The translations under genes and the position numbers were made by a program. A DNA stretch of 10,435 nt from Chitinophagaceae bacterium (GTDB lineage Bacteria; Bacteroidota; Bacteroidia; Chitinophagales; Chitinophagaceae): positions 1 to 10,435 of the forward strand of contig JAACZX010000046.1 in the NCBI GenBank assembly GCA_009996555.1, written 5' to 3'. The notes beneath the pieces were generated by a model. That model worked only from the letters and a program-made list of their open reading frames with translations, was not told where the DNA came from and made no database searches. Positions 1 to 6,979 of the stretch are shown one piece after another (position 1 is the first letter of the stretch; the number at the start of each line of letters is the position of its first letter).

Positions 1-1
1 T

Positions 2-1696
2 GAGGAGTTTAGTGGTTATTCAGCTGAAGAGGCTAAAAAAATTCATCCGCTCAGCTATACGCATGATTACGATAAGCCTGCTGTGCTGGAAAAATTACTG
101 GAGTTGAGCAATGGTAAAGTGATCCCTTATTTTGAAAACCGTGTGGTCACAAAATCAGGCGAAACAAAATGGATAGCATGGACAGCTACACCGTTGTTAC
201 ACGAAGGCATCATCATTGCATCGCATAGAGACATTACTGCGCAAAAAGAAGCAGGCGAAGCGCTGAAGATCAGCAACGAGCGTTACGAGTTTATTAAGAA
301 TGCGGCAAATGAAGCTATTTGGGATTATGATCTGCTTTCTAAGACAATTGTTCGCAGCAACAGCTATAAAGTGTTGTTTGGTTACGATACAGATAATGAG
401 CATTCAAATCTTCATTTTTGGGAATCAAAACTTCATCCCGATGATAAGGAACGTATTGTAAATGAACTGCATGCATTTCTGAGCCAAACTTATACACGCC
501 AGTGGCATTGCGAATATCGTTTTCAGAAAAGTGATGGCAGTTATGCTTTTGTGGCAGATAAAGGCTACCTCATAACAGATAAAGATCTGTTGCCGGTACG
601 ATTAGTGGGCACCATGCAGGATGTAACTGAGCAAAAAGAATTTGCTGAAAAACTCAAGATGAGTAATGAGCGCTATGAATTGGTGACAAAAGCTACCAAC
701 GAAGCCATCTGGGATTATGATCTTGAAAAGAATAATATGACCTGGAGCGAAGGCTACCGCATTCTCTTTGGTCATGGATTTGAAGACGCAGAGCAGGGAT
801 TTGATTTTTGGGAAGTAAATATTCATCCCGATGAAAAAACACAGGTGATCAGCAGCTTCAATTCATTTTTGAGCCAGCATTCATCACCACATTGGGAATG
901 TGAGTACCGGTTTCGCCGGAAGGACGGCTCTTATGCAAATGTGCTTGATAAGGGCTATATGATCTTTAACAACAAGGGAAAGCCGGTGCGTATTGTGGGA
1001 GCTATGCGGGATATTACTGAACGCAAAAAACTTGAAAAAGAGTTAATGCTTAAAGAACGTACCCGGCAGTTTCAGGTAGCACAGGCAGCGGTATTTGCCC
1101 AGGAAAAAGAACGTGCTGAAATTGGGAAGGAACTGCATGATAATATTGGCCAGTTGCTTACCACTACCAAGCTTTACCTGGAAATGATGAAGCACAAGCA
1201 GGACGATCCTGCAGAGCTGATTGATCGTGGTACAAAACACATCAATACCATCATTACAGAAGTAAGAAATCTGTCACGCTCACTGGTGCCGGCAAGTATT
1301 AATGATCTTGGACTTATTGCTGCGGTAAATGACCTCATTGAAAGTTTCAGGGCATTGGGTAGCTTTGACATACAGTTCTTTGCTAAAAGCTCCATTGAGG
1401 AGCAAATGGATGAGTCGATCAAACTGACGATCTACCGCATATTACAGGAACAACTCAACAACATTGTACGCCATGCCAATGCAAAAAAGGTAATGGTGGA
1501 AATGTTCCAGGATGAAAGCAAAGTGTACCTGTTTATTGCGGATGATGGAAAAGGGTTTGATCTGCAAACAGTAAAAAAAGGCCAGGGCCTTACAAATATC
1601 AAAAGCCGTGCGGAGCTGCAGGATGGATCATTGGAAATTCTTACAAGCCCCGGTTACGGTTGCAAATTAGTTATTCAAATTCCTATTAATATTTAA
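2..1696 (+). CDS. Multi-PAS sensor histidine kinase (HisKA_3 type), 5'-truncated by the window edge
   Basis: The reading frame is open from the first complete codon at base 2, so the true start lies outside the window; the GTG at 83 lies inside a PAS domain and is not the start. The visible 564 residues hold the end of a first PAS domain (about 1-80), two similar PAS_3-type domains (about 89-215 and 219-345, both with the core NEAIWDYDL and ending in PVRxVGxM), a HisKA_3 dimerisation domain with phospho-acceptor His379 in ELHDNIGQLL, and a HATPase domain with E483/N487 (N box), D514 in DDGKGF and the GQGLTNI motif. No transmembrane segment is visible in this part. Kinases of this NarX/DesK-like class autophosphorylate on His and pass the phosphate to a NarL-type regulator. 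Such a gene follows after only 11 nt, so the two very likely form an operon and a cognate pair. The signal sensed cannot be read from the PAS sequences. Confidence 0.93.
   Translation, partial: EEFSGYSAEEAKKIHPLSYTHDYDKPAVLEKLLELSNGKVIPYFENRVVTKSGETKWIAWTATPLLHEGIIIASHRDITAQKEAGEALKISNERYEFIKNAANEAIWDYDLLSKTIVRSNSYKVLFGYDTDNEHSNLHFWESKLHPDDKERIVNELHAFLSQTYTRQWHCEYRFQKSDGSYAFVADKGYLITDKDLLPVRLVGTMQDVTEQKEFAEKLKMSNERYELVTKATNEAIWDYDLEKNNMTWSEGYRILFGHGFEDAEQGFDFWEVNIHPDEKTQVISSFNSFLSQHSSPHWECEYRFRRKDGSYANVLDKGYMIFNNKGKPVRIVGAMRDITERKKLEKELMLKERTRQFQVAQAAVFAQEKERAEIGKELHDNIGQLLTTTKLYLEMMKHKQDDPAELIDRGTKHINTIITEVRNLSRSLVPASINDLGLIAAVNDLIESFRALGSFDIQFFAKSSIEEQMDESIKLTIYRILQEQLNNIVRHANAKKVMVEMFQDESKVYLFIADDGKGFDLQTVKKGQGLTNIKSRAELQDGSLEILTSPGYGCKLVIQIPINI
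266..1045 (+). repeat. Tandem 130-codon PAS repeat inside the kinase gene
   Basis: Two adjacent units, 266-655 and 656-1045, keep an exact 390-nt offset from end to end. Unit one starts KISNERYEF and unit two KMSNERYEL. Both carry NEAIWDYDL, then FWE, HPD, FLSQ, CEYRF, DGSYA, DKGY and PVR in the same spacing. At DNA level 308-333 and 698-723 differ at only 3 of 26 bases. This indicates internal duplication of one PAS module without later length change. Confidence 0.85.
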
Positions 1697-1707
1697 AACT
1701 ACATGAC

Positions 1708-2343
1708 ATGGAAAAGATTACAGTATTGATTGCAGACGATCACAAACTGATTCGTGAAACCTGGAGCTTTATTTTAAATAGTGATCCACGCTTTTCTGTA
1801 ATTGCACAATGCAGCAACGGTGAGGAGGCTATTGAAATGGCTCAGAAATTACGCCCAAAAATTGCCTTGCTGGATATTAATATGGCACCCATGAATGGTA
1901 TTGAAGCTACGGAACAGATCCGTAAGTTTTCGCCTTCAACAAAGATTATTGGGGTATCCATGCACTCGCAACCGGCGTATGTAAAAAAATTATTGAAGCT
2001 GGGTGCAATGGGCTATGTTACCAAAAACTCACCGCAGCAGGAAATGTTTGATGCTATTGCAGCTGTACACGAAGGAAAGCGTTTCATTTGCGCTGAGGTA
2101 AAGACCATCCTTAGTGAGCAGATTTTTGAAGAAGAAAGCTCAGGTGCAAACACACTCTCTACCCGTGAGCTGGATGTGATCAAGTACATCAAGCAGGGAA
2201 TGTCTTCCAAAGAAATTTCAAGCGAACTGAACATTTCACTCAAAACAGTGGAAGTACACCGCCATAACATCCTCAAAAAGCTGAATCTTAAAAACAGTGC
2301 AGCACTGGTAAATTATATTAACTCTTCAGGTTTGGTTATTTAA
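1708..2343 (+). CDS. NarL/FixJ-family response regulator (REC + LuxR-type HTH)
   Basis: This 211-residue protein has the usual length for the family. The receiver domain (about 4-120) shows the acidic pair D10/D11, phospho-acceptor D56 in LLDINMAPMNG, the switch residue S84 and the conserved K106 in GYVTKNS. A LuxR/GerE helix-turn-helix occupies about 149-205 (LSTRELDVIKYI, SSKEISSELNISLKTVEVHR). All residues needed for phosphorylation are present, so it should act as a phosphorylation-dependent DNA-binding regulator in the cytoplasm. It starts 11 nt after the PAS kinase stop codon and is followed by a terminator, which supports a two-gene operon. An overlapping upstream ATG at 1703 is in another frame. 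No Shine-Dalgarno sequence precedes the start. The target genes are not evident from the window. Confidence 0.95.
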   Translation: MEKITVLIADDHKLIRETWSFILNSDPRFSVIAQCSNGEEAIEMAQKLRPKIALLDINMAPMNGIEATEQIRKFSPSTKIIGVSMHSQPAYVKKLLKLGAMGYVTKNSPQQEMFDAIAAVHEGKRFICAEVKTILSEQIFEEESSGANTLSTRELDVIKYIKQGMSSKEISSELNISLKTVEVHRHNILKKLNLKNSAALVNYINSSGLVI

Positions 2344-2366
2344 TAACCGGCTATTGATTATGATTC

Positions 2367-2400
2367 AAGGGGATGCCTGCAGGGCTTCCCCTTTTTATTT
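2367..2400 (+). terminator. Rho-independent terminator after the PAS kinase / NarL-type regulator operon
   Basis: The 7-bp outer stem AAGGGGA (2367-2373) pairs with TCCCCTT (2387-2393). A few further inner pairs (GCC with GGC) are possible. The stem runs into a T-rich tail, TTTTTATTT. It lies 24 nt after the regulator stop codon. Confidence 0.75.
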
Positions 2401-2461
2401 TTACGCAGCAAGCAACATATTCTTTTTCTTTGCAGATATTCCACGCTTTAAACAACTTTTC

Positions 2462-2950
2462 ATGGCAGTCCGCATTTTTATTACCGGTGGCACATTCGAT
2501 AAAGAATACAACGAAATAACCGGGCAGCTTTTTTTTAAAGACACGCACATGCACGACCTGTTATCAATGGGGCGTTGCCGTGTGCCCGTGGAAATTCGGA
2601 CGCTGATGATGATTGACAGCCTGGAAATGACCGATGAGGATCGTGAGATCATCGTTCACCAATGTGCAAATGCCGATGAAGACAGAATTGTTCTTACACA
2701 TGGTACCGATACCATGAGCGAAACAGCAAGGGTAATTGCTGAAAAGATAAAAGATAAAACAGTGGTGCTTACCGGCGCCATGATTCCCATCAAATTTGGT
2801 AGTAGCGACGGGCTTTTTAATCTGGGCAGCGCATTGGCGTTTGCTCAAACACTTCCGCATGGTGTGTATGTTGCCATGAATGGCCGTTACTTTCATGCCG
2901 ATAATGTGCGCAAGAATAAACAAACGGGCATGTTTGAAGAGATAAAATAA
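2462..2950 (+). CDS. Single-domain L-asparaginase-like protein (N-terminal catalytic domain only)
   Basis: The ATG at 2462 gives 162 residues and places the first beta strand (VRIFITGGTFD) right at the N-terminus, as usual for the family; an upstream in-frame ATG at 2354 would read through the terminator region. Motifs of the type I/II asparaginase fold are present: GGT with nucleophile-position T11, a serine in IDSLEM (S53) at the place of the substrate-binding serine, HGTDTM with T82/D83, and K99 in KDKTVVLTGAM completing the T-D-K triad. Classical enzymes have about 330 residues in two domains. Here the protein ends near the domain linker, and the following 79 nt contain no remnant of the C-terminal domain, so this is a compact form and not a fresh frameshift. 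It may hydrolyse asparagine or a related amide, but the activity of such one-domain proteins is uncertain. It is separated from the operon before it by a terminator. Confidence 0.85.
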   Translation: MAVRIFITGGTFDKEYNEITGQLFFKDTHMHDLLSMGRCRVPVEIRTLMMIDSLEMTDEDREIIVHQCANADEDRIVLTHGTDTMSETARVIAEKIKDKTVVLTGAMIPIKFGSSDGLFNLGSALAFAQTLPHGVYVAMNGRYFHADNVRKNKQTGMFEEIK

Positions 2951-3029
2951 TTTATTGACTGAACAATGGTAAAAGGTTTAGCAGCCAAAGCAATCCGAGC
3001 TGTTTATTTTTAGTACAGAAACTTTTCTT

Positions 3030-3719
3030 ATGAACCGGGTCGACCGTCTGCTGGGTATTATCACAACACTTCAATCGAAAAAATTTGTAACAGCTGAGAA
3101 ATTAGCTGACAAATACAACATCAGTATCCGTACGGTGTACCGGGATATTAAAGCAATAGCAGAGCAAGGTATTCCAGTGAGCTTTGAACAGAACCGTGGT
3201 TACTTTTTGGTAGATGGTTATTTTCTTCCACCGGTAAGCTTTACAAGTGAAGAGGCCAATGCATTGTTACTGATGCAAACAGTGGTGGAGCGGTTTGCTG
3301 ATAAATCTATTCTTACACATTACACGGCTGCACTGGATAAAGTAAAAGCGGTGATGCGTCCTGCACAAAGAGAAAAGCTGGAACGCCTGCAACAGCAAAT
3401 GAAATTTCAAACCAGTCATCCCGGCTATACCGATTTTGAATATCTTTCTGTGTTACAAACAGCCATTTCTTCCAAAACAAAACTCATACTTGATTATAAG
3501 AATAACAATAATGAAGTGAGTAAACGGGAAGTGGAACCGATCGGTCTTATTTTCTACGCATACAACTGGCACCTGGCTGCCTGGTGTCATAACAGGAACG
3601 ACTATCGTGATTTTCGTGTGTCACGCATCCTGAAAGTAAAAGACACGGGCTGGGCATTTTCCAAAGCCGACCACATTGATATTAATGACTACATGAAATT
3701 ACTGCCGGTCAATTATTAA
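3030..3719 (+). CDS. YafY-type transcriptional regulator (HTH_11 + WYL domain)
   Basis: This is a 229-residue protein. An N-terminal winged helix-turn-helix of the DeoR/HTH_11 type covers about 5-60 (LLGIITTLQSKKFVTAEKLA, recognition helix SIRTVYRDIKAI, wing NRGYFL). A linker rich in Q/E/K follows, and then a WYL domain at about 140-210. The signature tripeptide region reads NWHLAAW (179-185), so the tyrosine of WYL is replaced by histidine; the downstream FRVSRI (195-200), with its conserved arginines, is intact. WYL domains are regarded as ligand- or nucleic-acid-sensing modules that control the attached DNA-binding domain. It precedes the DinB-superfamily gene by 80 nt on the same strand, a common pairing for YafY-type regulators. 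The gap contains a repeat that could be its operator. The ligand is unknown. Confidence 0.92.
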   Translation: MNRVDRLLGIITTLQSKKFVTAEKLADKYNISIRTVYRDIKAIAEQGIPVSFEQNRGYFLVDGYFLPPVSFTSEEANALLLMQTVVERFADKSILTHYTAALDKVKAVMRPAQREKLERLQQQMKFQTSHPGYTDFEYLSVLQTAISSKTKLILDYKNNNNEVSKREVEPIGLIFYAYNWHLAAWCHNRNDYRDFRVSRILKVKDTGWAFSKADHIDINDYMKLLPVNY

Positions 3720-3742
3720 TTTTTTTCTGCTTCAAAAACCAC

Positions 3743-3771
3743 ACTGCCATAGGGTTGTCAGTAGCCTGTTG
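3743..3771 (+). promoter_or_regulatory. Candidate operator: TGYCA elements phased at 11 bp (also an imperfect dyad)
   Basis: TGCCA (3745-3749) and TGTCA (3756-3760) start 11 bp apart, and a weaker TGTTG (3767-3771) follows at the same interval. The same stretch can be read as an imperfect inverted repeat, ACTGCCA (3743-3749) and TGTCAGT (3756-3762), matching at 6 of 7 positions around a 6-bp spacer. It lies 29 bp before the DinB-family ATG and just after the WYL regulator gene. Binding by that regulator is an inference. I did not see the same element upstream of the regulator itself. Confidence 0.4.
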
Positions 3772-3799
3772 TTTTTTTGAATTCTAAAAACAATCAGCT

Positions 3800-4300
3800 A
3801 TGAATCTTACACAATTGCTCTTGAAAGAAATGGACCAGGAAATAACAACAACCCGTAAAATGCTGGCACTTGTACCCGCCGACAAGTTTGACTGGAAGCC
3901 GCATGAAAAAAGCATGACAATGAAAAACCTTGCGGTACATGTTGCTGAAATTTCAGGCTGGCCTGAACATATCATTGAACACGATAAGATTGATTTTGCA
4001 ACAATGGATTATACACCTGCTCCGGTAAACAGCAATGAAGAGCTTCTAGCTTTGCTTGAAAAATCCTATACAACCGGCAAAGGAATGCTGGAAAAAACCA
4101 ATGATGATGTTGTGCTGAACCAACATTGGAAAATGTGTATGGGCGAAACATTACTGGCCGATCTGACAAAGTATGAAGCTATCCGACATTCGTTTGCACA
4201 AACAACACACCATCGTGCACAGTTAGGGGTGTATTTGCGGTTGAACAATATTCCTATACCGGGCAGCTATGGACCAAGTGCCGATGACCAAAGTTTTTAA
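3800..4300 (+). CDS. DinB-superfamily protein (four-helix bundle, putative metal-dependent)
   Basis: This 166-residue protein is of typical DinB/YfiT size. The first metal-ligand position is H47 in NLAVHVAEI. The C-terminal signature is HHRAQLGVYLR (137-147), followed by PGSYGPSADD, an ending I associate with Bacteroidota members. The family forms a four-helix bundle that usually binds a divalent metal through three histidines. Characterised relatives include thiol transferases that use bacillithiol or mycothiol, but most members have no assigned reaction. In many relatives a histidine precedes the HHR motif by three residues; here that place holds Q134, so metal binding may be altered. H130 or H137 could substitute. 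No signal peptide or membrane segment is seen. The gene follows a WYL regulator and ends in a strong terminator, so control by that regulator is plausible. Confidence 0.88.
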   Translation: MNLTQLLLKEMDQEITTTRKMLALVPADKFDWKPHEKSMTMKNLAVHVAEISGWPEHIIEHDKIDFATMDYTPAPVNSNEELLALLEKSYTTGKGMLEKTNDDVVLNQHWKMCMGETLLADLTKYEAIRHSFAQTTHHRAQLGVYLRLNNIPIPGSYGPSADDQSF

Positions 4301-4315
4301 TTGATGATTTAGCAG

Positions 4316-4355
4316 GTGCTGTGCTGTATGATATACGGTGCAGCACTTTTATTTT
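4316..4355 (+). terminator. Rho-independent terminator of the DinB-family gene
   Basis: A 13-bp hairpin spans 4316-4328 and 4334-4346. It starts with perfect GTGCTG/CAGCAC pairing and includes three G-T pairs, with a 5-nt loop. It is followed by TTTTATTTT. The hairpin lies between two converging genes, and its tail overlaps the stop codon of the acyltransferase on the other strand. Read on the minus strand the hairpin lacks a T-tract, so it should act mainly for plus-strand transcripts. Confidence 0.82.
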
Positions 4356-4909
4356 GCAAGATGTTGCATGCCCAGCTCTTTGCGTTTGCCTTCGATGTTT
4401 GCAAAAAATGAAGTGATCTGTTTAAAATCGGCAGCTTCGTTAGCCGATGGATAGATCAATGGCCCCATGATAACCTGGCGATGTGTAAAATCAAAACCCA
4501 CCAGCAGGATTGGTACATTTGCTTCTTTGGCTATGTAATAAAATCCGGTGCGTAGTTTGTCAACTTTTTTTCTTGTGCCCTCCGGGCTCATGGCAATGCG
4601 AAACACATCATGCTCTTTAAATTTATCTGCCACCTGCTGCACCACACCATGCGATGAAGAACGATCAACAGGTGTACCGCCAACAGCACGGAAGAACCAG
4701 CCAAACGGCCCATCGAATAATTCTTTTTTTCCCAGGAAGTAAGCATGCCTGATGGGTGTTACATAACGGGTGGCAAGCCCTACAACAATATCCCATGCGC
4801 TGGTATGCGGGGCAACGGCAATCACCATTTTAGGAATATGATCAGGAAAAGTGCCGCTGATCTTCCAGCCTTTTAATTTCCACCAAAGCGAAGTGATCCA
4901 ACCTGTCAT
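4349..4909 (-). CDS. PlsC-like 1-acyl-glycerol-3-phosphate acyltransferase family protein
   Basis: The ATG at 4909 gives 186 residues; a TTG two codons upstream is possible but less likely. The glycerolipid acyltransferase motifs are in order: H35 and D40 in PHTSAWD (the catalytic HX4D), LGKKELF, GGTPVDRS, the substrate-binding SPEGTRKK (E110-R113), and VPILLVGFDF. Family members transfer an acyl chain from acyl-ACP or acyl-CoA to lysophosphatidic acid or a related lipid at the inner membrane face. The protein is short, with a hydrophobic Trp-rich N-terminus (WITSLWWKLKGW) that may anchor it to the membrane rather than span it. It lies 58 nt downstream of the LytTR regulator on the same strand, so read-through from that operon is possible. 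A promoter-like TACCTTTT also precedes it. The exact lipid acceptor cannot be told; ornithine-lipid or other lipid acylation is an alternative to phosphatidic acid synthesis. Confidence 0.87.
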   Translation of the reverse strand: MTGWITSLWWKLKGWKISGTFPDHIPKMVIAVAPHTSAWDIVVGLATRYVTPIRHAYFLGKKELFDGPFGWFFRAVGGTPVDRSSSHGVVQQVADKFKEHDVFRIAMSPEGTRKKVDKLRTGFYYIAKEANVPILLVGFDFTHRQVIMGPLIYPSANEAADFKQITSFFANIEGKRKELGMQHLAK

Positions 4910-4925
4910 GAACAAGCAATTTCGC

Positions 4926-4934
4926 CAAAAGGTA
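4926..4934 (-). promoter_or_regulatory. Possible Bacteroidota -7 element before the acyltransferase
   Basis: On the minus strand TACCTTTTG lies 17-25 nt before the ATG. It resembles the Bacteroidota sigma-A -7 consensus TAnnTTTG with one extra T. No convincing TTTG -33 box is found at 19-21 nt upstream, so support is weak. Confidence 0.22.
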
Positions 4935-4967
4935 GTGTGAAAACAGGAGCCGGAAAAATGAAACTTC

Positions 4968-5687
4968 TTACTGTAATGTTTTTAAAACTTCGCTGCGGTA
5001 GAGTTTGCCAATAGGAATTTCTGTTTTGCCGATCTGTATCAGTTCACTGGTAAAAGAACGGATACTGTTAAGTGAAACAATGAATGATCTGTGTGAGCGG
5101 ATGAACTGCTGCTCCGGCAGCATGGCTTCAACAGAGCTGATGGATTGTTTGGTAATGATGGTTTCATGTGCAGTAATTACCTTAACATAATCCTTCATGC
5201 TTTCGATGTAAAGAATATCTTCCAGCATAACCTTGATCATTTTTCTATCGGCACGGAAATAAACAAACGCTTCTTTCTTTTCATATTCAGGAATATTTTT
5301 TTCCTGCGTTGTTTTCATGTTGTTATGCTGGTAGGCTTTGTTCACTGCTTTTAAAAAACGATCGAAACGTACAGGCTTCAACAGGTAATCAACCACATCA
5401 AGTTCATAACCTTCCAATGCATATTCTGCATGAGCAGTAGTAAAAATAATTTTTGGCGCATGCTGTAATGTTTTCAGAAAATCAGTGCCCGATAATTGCG
5501 GCATCCGTATATCAAGAAAAATAAGATCAACCGGATGCTGCTGAAGAAAGGCAATAGCATGGATGGCATTACCACATTCACCCTCCAGCTGAAGCATAGG
5601 TGTATCAGCAATATATTGTTTCATGATCTCCCGTGCAGGCGGCTCATCATCCACCACAAGGCAGCGTATTTTTTGTACATCAGGCAT
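4968..5687 (-). CDS. LytTR-family response regulator (AgrA/LytR-type)
   Basis: I chose the ATG at 5687, giving 239 residues, because it puts the receiver domain at the N-terminus (KIRCLVVDDEPPARE) and overlaps the kinase stop codon by 8 nt, a typical coupled arrangement; an upstream start at 5714 would add nine residues. The receiver shows D13/D14, phospho-acceptor D59 in LIFLDIRMPQLSG, T84 and K104 in YLLKPV. A linker rich in charged residues follows. The LytTR DNA-binding domain (about 142-239) shows ILYIESMKDYVKV, FIRSHRSFIVSLN and IPIGKLYR. LytTR proteins bind DNA with beta strands at imperfect direct repeats. Partner of the upstream LytS-type kinase; the acyltransferase gene follows on the same strand. 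Target promoters are not identifiable here. Confidence 0.95.
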   Translation of the reverse strand: MPDVQKIRCLVVDDEPPAREIMKQYIADTPMLQLEGECGNAIHAIAFLQQHPVDLIFLDIRMPQLSGTDFLKTLQHAPKIIFTTAHAEYALEGYELDVVDYLLKPVRFDRFLKAVNKAYQHNNMKTTQEKNIPEYEKKEAFVYFRADRKMIKVMLEDILYIESMKDYVKVITAHETIITKQSISSVEAMLPEQQFIRSHRSFIVSLNSIRSFTSELIQIGKTEIPIGKLYRSEVLKTLQ

Positions 5688-6843
5688 AAGAAACGGTTTG
5701 TTGATGATGAACAAGATTGTTTACCGCAGGCAGTTGCTGCAAAGTTAATTTCAGGTTTACAATAAACACATCGGGTTCATTTATCACCTGCAGATCATAC
5801 TGTTCAGGATATAAAAGGCGCAAGCGTTCATTTACATTCTGCAAGCCAATGCCCGGTGTATGTGCAGGCATTTCTTCCGTTTTTCCATTCAGCAGTTTCA
5901 TATACAGCACATCATTACTGATGTGCAGATGAAGACTTACCCAAGGATGCTCCAGTATATGACTGGCCCCATGCTTAAAACAATTTTCAACAAACGGCAG
6001 TAAGAGTAAGGGAGCAATGGAATACTGTTCGGAATTAGACGGGTAGTTAACCGTTACCTCAAGCTTATTACCATACCGCAACTGTTCCAGTTCAATATAA
6101 TCACGCAGCAGTTTTAATTCTTTTGCCAGTGCAACCTGTTTCAGATCGCCTTCATATAGTATGTAACGAAGGATATCAGATAACTCCATCAGCATTTTTG
6201 AAGCAGCGGGGGAACTGTTGCGGGTGTGCGAATAAATATTATTGAGTGTATTGAAGAGGAAGTGCGGATGAATTTGTGCCTTCAGCACTTTCAGCTGCGC
6301 TTCCATATTTTCTTTTTGCAGAATAAGGTTGCGTTGTTCTTTAACATACCAATGCTTCATGAGTTTAATGGCAGCAGAAATGCCACCAATGGTAATGGCA
6401 CCACGAAGCCCCGCCATTAACCCGAGAAAAATACTTAAACCCCAGCCGCTCTTACGTATAAAAGCAAGGTATTGCTCGCCCAGAATATGCCGGCGGATAG
6501 ATTCAATAACAGTAAGTGATAAAATAGTTGACAACAACGCTGCTGTTAAAAAAAGAACAATTACCCACGTAATGGTAATAAAATATTTTTGTTTTAACAG
6601 GTAACGGGGAATAACAAAGTAAATGAGCATGTAAGAGAGAAACATGTGCGGAATAAGAAACACAAATGATTCTGCAAATGATGACTGCAACCTCGGCAGG
6701 TAATAAATTGTTCCCCGCTGTATTGCAACAAATGAATACAGGAAACCCTGGAACACTCCCCAGAATAACCAGAAGCTTACATGCCTTGCAATGCGGTACC
6801 TGGCTGCATCGGAAAAAATGAAGGGATATTTTTCAATCATCAT
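5680..6843 (-). CDS. LytS/YehU-type membrane sensor histidine kinase (His_kinase PF06580 class)
   Basis: This 387-residue kinase has four predicted membrane helices (about 22-41, 59-79, 88-113 and 134-158) and no separate extracellular domain, then a helical linker (about 165-190). The His_kinase motif QIHPHFLFNTLNNIYS puts the conserved phospho-acceptor at H194 in the PHFLFN core. The ATPase part has the N box LLPFVENCFKHG (E286, N287, H291) and the glycine motif GIGLQNVNERL (331-341). Two adjacent ATG codons at 6843 and 6840 could both serve as the start. The reading frame runs about 25 residues past the last core strand, into a tail ending TVSYA, and overlaps the regulator start in an ATGCCTGA arrangement. 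The signal is probably membrane-borne or intramembrane, but cannot be named. No clear promoter is seen in the 97 bp before it. Confidence 0.95.
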   Translation of the reverse strand: MMIEKYPFIFSDAARYRIARHVSFWLFWGVFQGFLYSFVAIQRGTIYYLPRLQSSFAESFVFLIPHMFLSYMLIYFVIPRYLLKQKYFITITWVIVLFLTAALLSTILSLTVIESIRRHILGEQYLAFIRKSGWGLSIFLGLMAGLRGAITIGGISAAIKLMKHWYVKEQRNLILQKENMEAQLKVLKAQIHPHFLFNTLNNIYSHTRNSSPAASKMLMELSDILRYILYEGDLKQVALAKELKLLRDYIELEQLRYGNKLEVTVNYPSNSEQYSIAPLLLLPFVENCFKHGASHILEHPWVSLHLHISNDVLYMKLLNGKTEEMPAHTPGIGLQNVNERLRLLYPEQYDLQVINEPDVFIVNLKLTLQQLPAVNNLVHHQQTVSYA

Positions 6844-6940
6844 CTCCTAAATTACATGGCTTCTTACACAAAGCGAAGTTTGTACTCCATCTCATCGACC
6901 AACACATGTTTTTAGACGACAAACGGTTTTGTTTGATGTT

Positions 6941-6970
6941 AAAAAGCAGGCATGTTGCCCTGCCTGCTTT
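6941..6970 (-). terminator. Rho-independent terminator of the small secreted-protein gene
   Basis: A perfect 10-bp stem, AAAGCAGGCA (6943-6952) with TGCCTGCTTT (6961-6970), encloses an 8-nt loop. On the minus strand it begins 10 nt after the stop codon of the 117-residue gene and continues into TTTTT. It separates that gene from the downstream kinase operon, so the two are probably transcribed independently. Confidence 0.8.
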
Positions 6971-6979
6971 ACAAGTATG

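Noticed and set aside
1174..1422. Open frame antisense to the PAS kinase
   Set aside because: It is a shadow of the coding frame with no domain, no start context and no neighbouring signal.
2425..2432. TTTCTTTG as a -7 promoter element for the asparaginase-like gene
   Set aside because: It lacks the conserved A of TAnnTTTG, and the expected -33 position reads TTAC, so it cannot be told apart from the T-rich background.
2354..2461. Upstream in-frame extension of the asparaginase-like gene from the ATG at 2354
   Set aside because: It crosses the terminator of the preceding operon and encodes a Phe-rich stretch unlike the family. The ATG at 2462 sits right before the first conserved strand.
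3005..3013. TATTTTTAG as a -7 element for the WYL regulator
   Set aside because: It resembles TAnnTTTG except for the final G, but no TTTG box is found at the right distance.
3800..4300. DinB-family protein as a DNA-damage polymerase (DinB, Pol IV)
   Set aside because: The name similarity misleads: the sequence is a 166-residue four-helix-bundle protein with HHRAQ, not a Y-family polymerase.
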